The translations under genes were made by a program, and so were the position numbers. A stretch of 11,890 nucleotides of DNA, from NCBI RefSeq assembly GCF_000988165.1, contig NW_020169398.1:1-11890 (forward strand). The letters run 5' to 3'. Below the pieces are notes generated by a model. The model saw only the letters and a program-made list of their open reading frames with translations. It was not told the DNA's origin and searched no databases. The DNA comes from Vairimorpha ceranae (Eukaryota; Microsporidia; Nosematidae). The stretch's first letter is position 1. Every line of letters starts with the position of its first letter. Below are positions 1-6,763 of the stretch, one piece after another.

Positions 1-280
1 TTACGCTATCCCGTTTAAAACGGGACTCAAACTCGATACGTGCTTTCTTTGTTTAAATTATGTGTATATGTCTTTGTGCATGTATGTATTGTTTATTATT
101 GAACATTGCACACTTTTAATTATAAAATGACAATAGAGCATATTTTACAATTTGAATAAAACTTAAGAAAATATTTTAGAAAGTTAAGCTCTATATAATA
201 TAATCAACTATGGAAGATTGTTATTTATTTGAAAAAACGTTTTCCAAAATTTGAAAAAAGAAGGGTTAAAAAATAAAAAA

Positions 281-406
281 ATGTTCAGATTCAAACTTTT
301 TATATATATTGATGATGATGATGATGATATTGTAAATTCTAATAATATTTTAATCAACCAAAAATTGAAAGGTCTGGCGCGAATTAAAAAATACCGTAAA
401 TTTTAG
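281..406 (+). CDS. Tiny ORF (41 aa) containing an Asp run; doubtful
   Basis: ATG at 281 opens 41 codons ending in TAG at 404. The product starts MFRFKLFIYI, continues with six Asp residues encoded by the (GAT)6 run, and ends in a basic tail (GLARIKKYRKF). A GGG run lies 16 bases before the ATG, a little farther than the usual microsporidian signal. I do not recognise the protein. It could be a genuine very small gene, the remnant of a decayed one, or chance, because the AT-rich flank yields many short ORFs. No neighbour supports it. Confidence 0.15.
   Translation: MFRFKLFIYIDDDDDDIVNSNNILINQKLKGLARIKKYRKF
311..328 (+). repeat. (GAT)6 microsatellite
   Basis: Six perfect tandem GAT units, the only clear trinucleotide microsatellite in the window. 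It lies in the frame of the tiny ORF at 281-406, where it would encode six aspartates. Confidence 0.9.
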
Positions 407-579
407 AATATAAATTATCTTATTGTTAGTAAATAATTAATAACGAAATATGCCAAAATAGTAAAAAAAAGAAACAAATACAATTTGTGAATGAAACATG
501 TAAGTTTTTTAAAATTTGACATAATATATTTAATTCGTATCAATTATAATCTCCAACAAATCTGATACACAAAAGTATT

Positions 580-675
580 ATGGAATTTGTAAACAGAAAA
601 TGTTATTTTAACGAATTTAATTCTGTGGAAAATACAAATGAGGTGGCTAAAGAGTCACTTATATTAGTTTATTAG
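580..675 (+). CDS. Tiny ORF (31 aa); possible gene remnant
   Basis: ATG at 580 opens 31 codons to TAG at 673. The frame is open back to a TAA at 547, so the stretch could be 41 codons. Its composition (Glu, Asn, Val, Ser, several acidic residues; MEFVNRKCYFNEFN at the start) is less dominated by Lys, Ile and Phe than random AT-rich sequence. That is the only reason to list it. It could be a relic of a degraded gene. No family is recognised and there is no CCC run before the ATG. Confidence 0.15.
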   Translation: MEFVNRKCYFNEFNSVENTNEVAKESLILVY

Positions 676-864
676 TTATGTCTCAGAAAAATTAAAACTT
701 CACGTGAAATTTAATAAAATATAAAAACTTAGACAAGGCTAAAACTTGAATTTAATTAGCAAAAATTAGTGATATTTATAAACTCTTTTCACAGTTCTTA
801 TATATTTAAATAAAATATTCAGTACAATAAAGTTTTATATAAACAAATTTACTGTTTCTTAGAT

Positions 865-868
865 AAAA
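865..868 (-). terminator. RNA polymerase III oligo-T terminator of tRNA-Ser
   Basis: On the minus strand a TTTT run starts 2 bases after the discriminator base of the tRNA, the expected position and minimum length for Pol III termination. Confidence 0.65.
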
Positions 869-870
869 GT

Positions 871-952
871 CGACAGTGACTGGAATCGAACCAGCGTGAG
901 GAAACCTCAATTGATTTCGAATCAACCGCCTTAACCACTCGGCCACACTGCC
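871..952 (-). tRNA. tRNA-Ser (anticodon CGA)
   Basis: The minus strand folds into a complete type II tRNA of 82 nt with no intron and no encoded CCA. The acceptor stem is GGCAGTG/CACTGTC with one G-U pair. The D arm has a three-base-pair stem with GCCGAGTGG. The anticodon stem is GTTGA/TCAAT around the loop TTCGAAA, giving anticodon CGA (plus-strand 917-919), which reads the serine codon UCG. A long variable arm (TGAGG/CCTCA) and a T arm GCTGG-TTCGAAT-CCAGT follow, and the discriminator is G. The long variable arm and G73 are serine identity features. Internal A and B boxes are intact and a T4 terminator follows. A decayed copy lies at 6003-6084 in the duplicated unit. Confidence 0.96.
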
Positions 953-1159
953 TAGATTTCTGCTTTATTAACATTTTTGTATTTGTAAAAATGAATATTT
1001 ATTGCTGCGCTGCATTTAGACAGGTAACAAAAAAAAATAAATAAATTTACAATGTTTATTAAATTTTACAGAAAGACAATTGTTTAAGTATTTGAACAAA
1101 AAAATTAAAAAAGACTGACTCTTTAAAATAATAAACACCATTTTTGAGAACTTTTTTTA

Positions 1160-1198
1160 GCGTTAAAACAATTTGCAAATATACAACGGTGCACTTTA
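1160..1198 (+). other. Block identical between duplicates, upstream of the unknown gene (1)
   Basis: These 39 bases are identical to 6291-6329, while the sequence on both sides differs at several positions. It lies about 390-550 bases upstream of the candidate start codons. It contains CAACGGTGCAC, unusually GC-rich for this region. It could be a regulatory element, part of a small RNA, or chance preservation. No function is shown by the sequence. Confidence 0.35.
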
Positions 1199-1302
1199 GG
1201 TTTTATTTTTTGCATAATAGAAATATTAAATGTATACAATGCAAGGATGTCATATAAAAAGGCAATCAAAACTGAGAATTGATTTATAAAAATTAGTTAT
1301 CA

Positions 1303-1343
1303 CTTTTAAAATACAGAAAAATTCTAAAATTTATCTAATCAAC
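1303..1343 (+). other. Block identical between duplicates, upstream of the unknown gene (2)
   Basis: These 41 bases are identical to 6430-6470 within flanks that differ at about one position in ten. The block is A/T-rich (core ACAGAAAAATTC) and lies about 250-400 bases before the candidate starts. It may be a promoter-proximal element or chance. Confidence 0.3.
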
Positions 1344-1591
1344 AATCAAACTAAATTCAGATATTAAATTTTTTAATTTAAATAAAAACATTGTAAATTA
1401 AAATTATACTTTTGATTTTGCTTGATTTGGACACAATTAACTTGACGTAAAAAACATAATTAATATTTGAATGTACAACAGCATAATTATTTATTCATAT
1501 ATGATATCTATATTAAATTAAACCGGTTATTTCACATGTATGTAAAATTAACTAAGTAAATTTTAAAAATATACTTAATTTTATAGATCTC

Positions 1592-2452
1592 ATGACAGAT
1601 GTCAAAAAGACAATCAGTAAAAAAACATTTCTTTTAAAAAACAATAAGAAATTTATTGTATATTTTTTTAATTTAATTGGGTATAAAAATTTGCTTTTTA
1701 CCCCATGTATGTTATTTATAGTTTTATCTGCAATGCTTAGAGGTGTAATTAATCTTACTATTGAAATATCTGGGGAGTTTTACACAAATGATTTTAAGGT
1801 TGATCAATATAAAATGGCTATAAACCTTGATGAAGGAATGAATAATCAGGAATTTCAAAGATTAATTAAAAAGGTTGCAATATCATACCAAAGATTTGCA
1901 AAGTTACGTCCTCTGCCAGAGTCTTTTTCAGGCAAGTATTTGAATAGTTCATGTAACGAAACAACATACTCTTTGAATCCTATTATTGTAGTAACTGTAA
2001 ACAATAAACTAATTAGTGCAAGAAGATTAAAAATACTAAAAATTATGTTTATGATAACGCGATTACAGCTTCAAAATTGGGCCATTATTGATATTTTTGA
2101 CGAAAAGATCGAAAAATATCTTAAAAAGAGATTTAATGTAAAACCAAAATATCCGATGTGTAAAGATGTTACTAGAAAAAGATTACTTAAACTTAAGGAT
2201 GCCTGTGTAGTATTAAAAAGATATAAAAAACAATCAGTTCTTCATTTAGCTAAACATTTTATGATGTATTACACTAGTGAAAATTTATCTTTGCATTTTA
2301 CGGACATGTACAATTTTTTGTTGGCTGATGATGAAATGATATTTGAATGTGATGAAAAAATTATTTCTGTCATCTGCCTAGTTAAACTACATATTCTAGT
2401 CGATTTCGTATTTTCATACGACGAATTAATGTTTTTAAAACATTTATATTAA
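1592..2452 (+). CDS. Unknown protein, possibly secreted, duplicate A (286 aa; internal start at 1709 likely)
   Basis: I do not recognise this family. The longest ATG frame gives 286 residues. Met40 (1709) is the better start candidate. CCCC lies at 1701-1704, the next residues (MLFIVLSAMLRG) look like a signal-peptide core, and the second copy is frameshifted upstream of this point but intact after it. An out-of-frame ATG at 1705 overlaps the region. From Met40 the protein is 247 residues, rich in Lys and Ile/Leu, with Cys at 121, 190, 205, 253 and 262 (numbered from 1592). There are four N-x-S/T sequons (54, 118, 122, 231); whether they matter is unclear, since microsporidia are thought to lack N-glycosylation. 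A second hydrophobic stretch lies near 144-166 (KLISARRLKILKIMFMITRL is amphipathic and basic rather than a clear membrane span). The 3' flank is interrupted about 50 bases after the stop by a dead MULE transposon. It may be a lineage-specific secreted protein; that is inference. Confidence 0.75.
   Translation: MTDVKKTISKKTFLLKNNKKFIVYFFNLIGYKNLLFTPCMLFIVLSAMLRGVINLTIEISGEFYTNDFKVDQYKMAINLDEGMNNQEFQRLIKKVAISYQRFAKLRPLPESFSGKYLNSSCNETTYSLNPIIVVTVNNKLISARRLKILKIMFMITRLQLQNWAIIDIFDEKIEKYLKKRFNVKPKYPMCKDVTRKRLLKLKDACVVLKRYKKQSVLHLAKHFMMYYTSENLSLHFTDMYNFLLADDEMIFECDEKIISVICLVKLHILVDFVFSYDELMFLKHLY
1701..1704 (+). promoter_or_regulatory. CCC-type start signal before the internal Met at 1709
   Basis: A C4 run sits 4 bases before the ATG at 1709. 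In duplicate B the matching run is CCC at 6756-6758, shortly before the ATG at 6764. CCC- or GGG-like runs just upstream of the start codon are a described microsporidian signal, and similar runs precede the starts at 8540 and 11496 here. C runs are rare in this AT-rich sequence, which gives the coincidence some weight. Confidence 0.45.
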
Positions 2453-2520
2453 AAATGATTTAATTTTATATGTACGTTTAATTATTATTGCACATAAAAT
2501 TTTTTTATTAGCTATTATTG

Positions 2521-2565
2521 CTTGGCCTAAAAATCACCGAATAATTTTTTGCCATTTAACATTAC
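2521..2565 (+). repeat. Probable left terminal inverted repeat of the MULE element
   Basis: CCGAATAATTT at 2537-2547 is exactly inverted at 4164-4174. Weaker inverted similarity extends outward (TTGGCCT against TTAGGACC on the opposite strand) and inward. The arms are much decayed. Confidence 0.45.
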
Positions 2566-2612
2566 AAAATTTATTAAAAAATATTTTTAAAGCAATAAGG
2601 GAAAAGATAAGG

Positions 2613-3937
2613 TTTGAGGGATACTTTTATTTTAAAGAATTTAACATAGAAAAATTGATTTGGCGGCGTAATAAGCGGAGATGCACCTCTTTGCTGAAAA
2701 CTACTACTATAGGACTAATCTTTTAGAAACATCATTATACAACCATGCAAAAGATGAGGAAAAGTACAACAAAGTTTTGTTTTCTGCTAAAATTAAATAA
2801 GGAGCAATTGAAATTTTTAAACCGGCGAGACGTGTAATTATAATGCTTCAAATGCATTTTAAAATTATATTCACCTTTCTTTAAATATTAAAAAGATTGA
2901 GAATTAGTCAACGAACAAGAAAGAAAAATAATTTAACAATACATAACGATTATAATATTCCAGAAGAATTGAGAAAACAAGCAAAAATGCAAAGTTATTG
3001 TATTATGATTCTGGAATGATGGATGATAACAGAATAGTAATTTTTATGACTAAAAAAAATCTTGAGCATTTTATAAACTATAAAATTGCTGTATGTGATG
3101 GTACTTTTAAATCTTCATTATCTAAATTTGAAAAATTATTAGTCTTTAATGTAATGCGAGCGTTGGATAAAAACTTGGGTTTATTTATTAAAATTATTTA
3201 AAAGTGTTTCTGTCAAATATATTAAATCTGATATATTTGACAGAACACTATAAATACATTAATATTCCTGCAGCGAGAAATATTAATTTGCCTTCGATAT
3301 ATCGTTATATGAAACATGAAGCGAATTATTTTATACAAAGCTTTTTAATGGTTAGGTACTGAGCGCAAAGAAATTATTAGACCTAAAAGTATAATACTAG
3401 ATTTTGAATCGGTCAGCTACAAATGCTGCAAGAATATCTTATAGAATCTAAGTTTTATCTGCGTGGCTCTCATTTAGGACAGATTATATGAAGGGGGTTC
3501 AAGCTTTAAAACTTTCTAGAAAATTCATAAATATTAGCAAACCAAATTTCATGTAAAGATGTTATTGGCTTTAAGTTTTATACCAGAGCATGAAGTTTTA
3601 TTTGTAATTGCCTGTTTAAAACAATTTCTTTAAAAGAAAAAATCAACATATGTTTTAAAACTCTTTAATTGATTTCAATCGGAGTATCTAAATCAAAATG
3701 AAACAAATTAGAGTATTTCATTTTGGAATGTGTATACTAGAATTTTAGTAATATTCTCGCACTACCAATGATATAATAGACTTTCACAGACATCTCAATA
3801 GTTTGCTAAAAGTCAAGAAAGCCTTTTTCTACATAATTTTGAAAGAATTAATAATAGAACAAAAACTAACAGAAAACAAATCAATAAGATCTTTGAGTAA
3901 TGATGTGGCCTGTAAAGATAAGAAAAGCTTAAAATAA
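2613..3937 (+). pseudogene. FLYWCH-type Mutator-like transposase, multiply frameshifted
   Basis: Fragments in all three frames line up in order with FLYWCH/MULE transposases. At 2613 (frame 3) a FLYWCH-like finger begins: GYFYFKEF, then IWRRNKRRCTS, with NHAKDEE farther on near 2742. NIPEELRKQ precedes a clean stretch from 2998 (TTG, so not a real start) with CDGTFKSS, whose Asp (3097-3099) is the first catalytic acid. IILDFE follows, with the second Asp at 3400-3402. Then come YLRGSHLGQII near 3456, LLALSFIPEHEV near 3562, and TTNDIIDFHRHLN from 3761 to a TAA at 3935. At that last motif the usual catalytic Glu is not seen; the position reads I-D. Stops and frameshifts between the pieces make the gene dead. 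An apparent short hairpin insertion splits it at 3203. Confidence 0.85.
3203..3249. repeat. Near-perfect 47-bp palindrome (MITE-like foldback)
   Basis: A 19-nt left arm (3203-3221, AGTGTTTCTGTCAAATATA) and an 18-nt right arm (3232-3249) pair throughout except for one unpaired base, around a 10-nt loop. It sits inside the MULE pseudogene just after the frame at 2998 closes. GTTCTGTCAAATA, the minus-strand reading of the right arm, recurs at 9164-9176. The two may be ends of a family of small nonautonomous transposons. Confidence 0.7.
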
Positions 3938-4145
3938 ATATTGAAGGGTTATAATAATTATTATGGAGTAGATTTCCTCAAAAAATGCATTTACATTTAA
4001 CTGGAAGCTGGATTAAATTAAACATTTTAATGATCAAATTTTCTTCTTTGTTTTCTTTTACTTTCAAAAATTTATTTTAAATTATTTCTAAATATCTTGG
4101 ATGATCTCAAATTACTAATACTTACAAATTCTGGTTTAATTATTA

Positions 4146-4195
4146 ATTTAATTTTAAATCCTTAAATTATTCGGAGGGGGGGTTGGTCCTAACGC
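4146..4195 (-). repeat. Probable right terminal inverted repeat of the MULE element
   Basis: It contains AAATTATTCGG (4164-4174), the exact inverse of 2537-2547, followed by a run of seven G and GGTCCTAACGC. This is the most G-rich stretch of the window, in strong contrast to its surroundings. The match to the left arm outside the 11-bp core is partial. Confidence 0.45.
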
Positions 4196-4262
4196 ATTTA
4201 TATTTATACAAATTGGCTTTTTTATGTTCATTTACTGATAATTTTGTCTTATTTTTCTTTTA

Positions 4263-4428
4263 TTTATTAGTATAAAATTTTTTTATATTTTATTAATTAA
4301 TCTAAAAAAATTTAATTTTTTGTGTATAGATGTTTTAAATTGAAAAAAAACGTAAGTAATCTACTTATTACATTAATTTATAACAAGAAGTACATAAATC
4401 TTACTTACAAACTTGTAAAAAATTAAAA
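4263..4428 (+). repeat. Tandem duplication, unit A (3' part, after the MULE insertion)
   Basis: This aligns with about 7563-7735 in unit B, including a 26-nt identical block (4368-4393 = 7685-7710, core ATTTATAACAAGAAGTAC). It is the displaced continuation of the 3' flank of the unknown gene. Homology fades after about 4428. Confidence 0.8.
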
Positions 4429-4655
4429 TTTAATACACACACTGATGCTAATACAAAATGGGAAAAACTTTTAAAATTTAAAAATGTACAGAAGCGAAAT
4501 TTAAAAATAGAATTTTATTTTTTTACAAAAAATTCAAAGTTACTTATAATTGCATTTCATAAAAAACAATTTTTTTACATAAAAATGTACTCTTGATAAG
4601 ATTGTCAGGTTAAAATAAATGAAAATTTTTATTTGTTCATTTAAAAATAAATCTC
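4429..4655. other. AT-rich spacer without recognisable content
   Basis: Low-complexity A/T sequence between the end of unit A and the Tc1-like element. No ORF of note and no convincing similarity to other parts of the window were found by eye. Confidence 0.5.
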
Positions 4656-5741
4656 ACCTGGAAATAAAAAATAGAACTTTTAAATTTTCTTTTAAAATAA
4701 TAATATAAAAAAAATTAATAAGTTTTATGTTAAAAAGGAAAAATTTTTGCTTAAGCACAAAATTATAGCCGAATATAAAGTTGAAAAGAATCAAAAATAA
4801 TTGCATAAAAATTTAATTTACATATTCCTTATGTCTATAACAATGAACGAATATATAAAAAAAGCAAGCTATTCGAACTAAGGGTTGGAGTAGAAAATAT
4901 TTGTTTAATGAAAGTGATTTATTGTTTCTTAACAAGGAAATTTTAAAGAAACCAATATTAGTAATTTAAACTGACGAAAAAAAATTTTAAAATAAGAAAA
5001 AAGGAAGTAGCTGCTAAGACTATTAGTAAAAAGCTAGTTGATTTGGGTTGTAAAGGCAGGATAAAAGCATGTAAATCATTTTTGTGAAAAAAGTATTCAA
5101 GATAGACTAAGACCAGCAACGGAATGGTATTATTAAAAGGAAAGTTACTTTAAAGGTATTAAATAGAGTGATTAATCTAAAACATCACTGTTTGAATCAG
5201 ATGGAATAGCTTATTGCCACCGGAAAGATGGTTTGCGGTATGATATGAAAAATCTAAAGCCTACTGTTAAGCATGGTAATGGTTTAATCGTGATTTGGAA
5301 ATGTTTTTTGGAGAAAGAAGTTGAGAATATCAACATAATTGAAGGTAAAGTAAGTAGTTAAAAATATACTACAATCCTCAATTATAATTTCTTTAAAAGT
5401 GAAGAGGATTAGAATTTAAAATTTTTTTTATTTTAACGAGATAATAATTCAAAGCACAGGTCAAAGCTTGCAAAAAAATATAAAATTAATTAATGGCTAT
5501 CACAAAAGCCTGATTAAAATCTAATTGAGAGTCTATGGTCTGTTCTAAAGAAAAATGTTAGTGCTAGACGGTGTAAAAATATCTAAGAATTAAAAGTTGT
5601 TGTAGTAAAAGAATGGATAAAGACACCCAAGAAGCTGTGCCAAAAGTTGGTTTCAAAACTAAAAAAAGATATAAAGTAATATTAACGGGAAAGATGAGCA
5701 TACAAGTTATTAATAAAAAACTCTGTTTTTTATTCCTACCT
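4656..5741 (+). mobile_element. Dead Tc1/mariner-type transposon
   Basis: The extent is set by a Tc1-like transposase relic (4883-5713) and a possible pair of terminal inverted repeats. GGAAATAAAAAATAGAA near 4660-4676 resembles, with a few mismatches, the reverse complement of the stretch near 5715-5737 (GGAATAAAAAACAGAG read inward). If those are the ends, the element is about 1.1 kb, slightly short for Tc1. A flanking TA target duplication cannot be assigned with confidence. Confidence 0.6.
4883..5713 (+). pseudogene. Tc1/mariner transposase relic (DD34E type, six residues deleted between the last two acids)
   Basis: Ordered fragments match Tc1 transposases. GWSRKYLFNESD (4883) corresponds to the linker motif after the first helix-turn-helix. 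KTISKKLVDLGCKGR (5016) and IQDRLRPATEW cover the second. From 5170 one frame holds most of the catalytic core, broken only by nonsense codons: Asp (5170-5172) directly followed by a TAA where GAA is expected, SLFESDGIAYCHRKDG, LKPTVKHGNGLIVIWKCF, RDNNSKHRSKL with the second Asp at 5440-5442, then PD-stop-NLIESLW with the Glu at 5527-5529, and ELKVVVVKEWIKTPKKLC near the end. Only 28 residues separate the second Asp and the Glu, where Tc1 has 34, so about 18 bp were lost in frame. The C-terminal end is reached only after one further frameshift. The first HTH is unrecognisable. Confidence 0.88.
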
Positions 5742-5934
5742 AAAATTAATTTATTAAAATCACTCAGATATATGATTAGGAATTAAATTAAACCACATTA
5801 CGTGTGAAAATGTATTTAAACATATGCATTAAATGTTGGTTTTAAATGAATAAAAACAAGTAGGCAAATTATGAAAAAAATAAATTCTATTTTTTAATTC
5901 CGCTATTGTACACAAACCGTTTATATATTTCTCA
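5742..5934. other. AT-rich spacer before duplication unit B
   Basis: No gene, repeat or RNA is recognisable here. Homology to the left flank of unit A begins only near 5910-5935. Confidence 0.5.
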
Positions 5935-6002
5935 TATATTTTAATTAAATTATTGGTATAATAAAATTTAACAAATAAAGTTTATTGTTTAAAAATAAAA
6001 TT

Positions 6003-6084
6003 TTACAATGACTGGATTTAAACCAACGCTAGATGAACTTATTTAATTTTGATTCAACCTTCCTAACTACTCAGCCACACTGCC
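6003..6084 (-). pseudogene. Decayed tRNA-Ser copy
   Basis: These 82 nt align without gaps to the intact tRNA-Ser at 871-952 but carry many substitutions. The first acceptor pair is lost, the D-stem and GG of the D loop are altered (GTAG in place of GTGG), the T loop reads TTTAAAT instead of TTCGAAT (C56 lost), and the variable-arm pairing is disrupted. The anticodon position reads CAA instead of CGA. B-box damage makes transcription unlikely. It is a passive relic of the tandem duplication. Confidence 0.88.
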
Positions 6085-6763
6085 TAAATTTCTAGTTGTA
6101 TTAACATTTTTGTATTTGTAAAAATGAGAAATTATCGCTGCTACTTTTAACAGGTAACTTATTATTAGAATATAATGCTAATATTGTTAATTAAATTATG
6201 AAAAAATGTTTGTATAAATACTTGCACAAAAAAAATTAAAGCAGATTGTCTATTTAAAATAATAAACACCATTTTTGAAAACTTTTTTTGGCGTTAAAAC
6301 AATTTGCAAATATACAACGGTGCACTTTAAGTTTTACCCTTTGCATGACAAATAATAAATGTATACATAGCAAAGATATCATAAAAAGAAAATCAAAAAT
6401 GAGAATTAATTTATAAAAATTAGTTATCGCTTTTAAAATACAGAAAAATTCTAAAATTTATCTAATCAACTATCAAATTAAAAATTAGTTGTAACATTAT
6501 TAAACTTAAACTAAAAAAAATACAAATTATTTATTCACATATGATATCTATTTTAAATTTAACCTGTTATTTCATATGTATATAAAATTAATTTTGATAT
6601 TTTTTAATTTAAAAAAATATACTTAATTTTATTTTAAAGATCTCATGACAGATGTCAAAAAAAGACAATCAGTAAAAAAACATTTCTTTTAAAAAACAAT
6701 AAGAAATTTTTTGTATATTTTTTTAATTTAATTGGGTATAAAAATTTGATTTTTACCCAATGC

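Larger units (their letters stand above)
1..794. other. Gene-poor, AT-rich left flank
   Basis: No convincing gene is visible on either strand. The first 50 bases are less AT-rich than the rest and hold a short perfect stem-loop (10-14 with 20-24, CCCGT/ACGGG around TTAAA), which may be the edge of something lying outside the window. Two very short ORFs and a trinucleotide run are listed separately. The remainder is low-complexity A/T sequence. Confidence 0.6.
795..2511 (+). repeat. Tandem duplication, unit A (5' part, before the MULE insertion)
   Basis: This segment aligns colinearly with about 5935-7563 (unit B): tRNA-Ser, upstream region, unknown gene and start of the 3' flank, in the same order and orientation. 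Intergenic parts differ at roughly 10% of positions in a hand alignment (for example 1160-1345 against 6291-6472), with small indels. The coding region is far more similar. The left boundary is fuzzy because homology fades into A/T-rich sequence between about 770 and 830. The unit resumes at 4263 after the inserted element. Confidence 0.85.
2512..4262 (+). mobile_element. Decayed FLYWCH/Mutator-like (MULE) DNA transposon inserted in unit A
   Basis: Unit B has no counterpart of this roughly 1.75-kb segment. Homology with B stops near 2511 and resumes near 4263 (GTATAAAA onward), so B is the empty site. TTTATTAG occurs on both sides (2504-2511 and 4263-4270) and could be the target-site duplication; MULE duplications are usually 8-11 bp. 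An imperfect inverted repeat lies just inside the ends (see TIR entries). The right TIR ends near 4199, about 60 bp short of the point where homology resumes, so either the true right end is near 4200 or those 60 bp were lost from B. Inside is a broken MULE transposase gene. The insertion postdates the duplication unless B later lost it precisely. Confidence 0.7.

Noticed and set aside
10..24. Stem-loop CCCGT/ACGGG as a tRNA T arm or a terminator
   Set aside because: A minus-strand T-arm-like reading (TTTGAGT loop) has only four pairs and no matching acceptor or D arm. There is no T run to make a terminator.
2998..3201. 67-codon open frame as an independent gene
   Set aside because: It opens with TTG and is the middle fragment (CDGTFK region) of the broken MULE transposase.
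4174..4190. G-rich run as telomere-like or G-quadruplex sequence
   Set aside because: It is a single G7 run without repeats and is explained as part of the MULE terminal inverted repeat.
6049..6051. Functional tRNA-Leu with anticodon CAA in unit B
   Set aside because: The body is a serine tRNA with broken D arm, T loop and acceptor pair. The CAA arises from drift.
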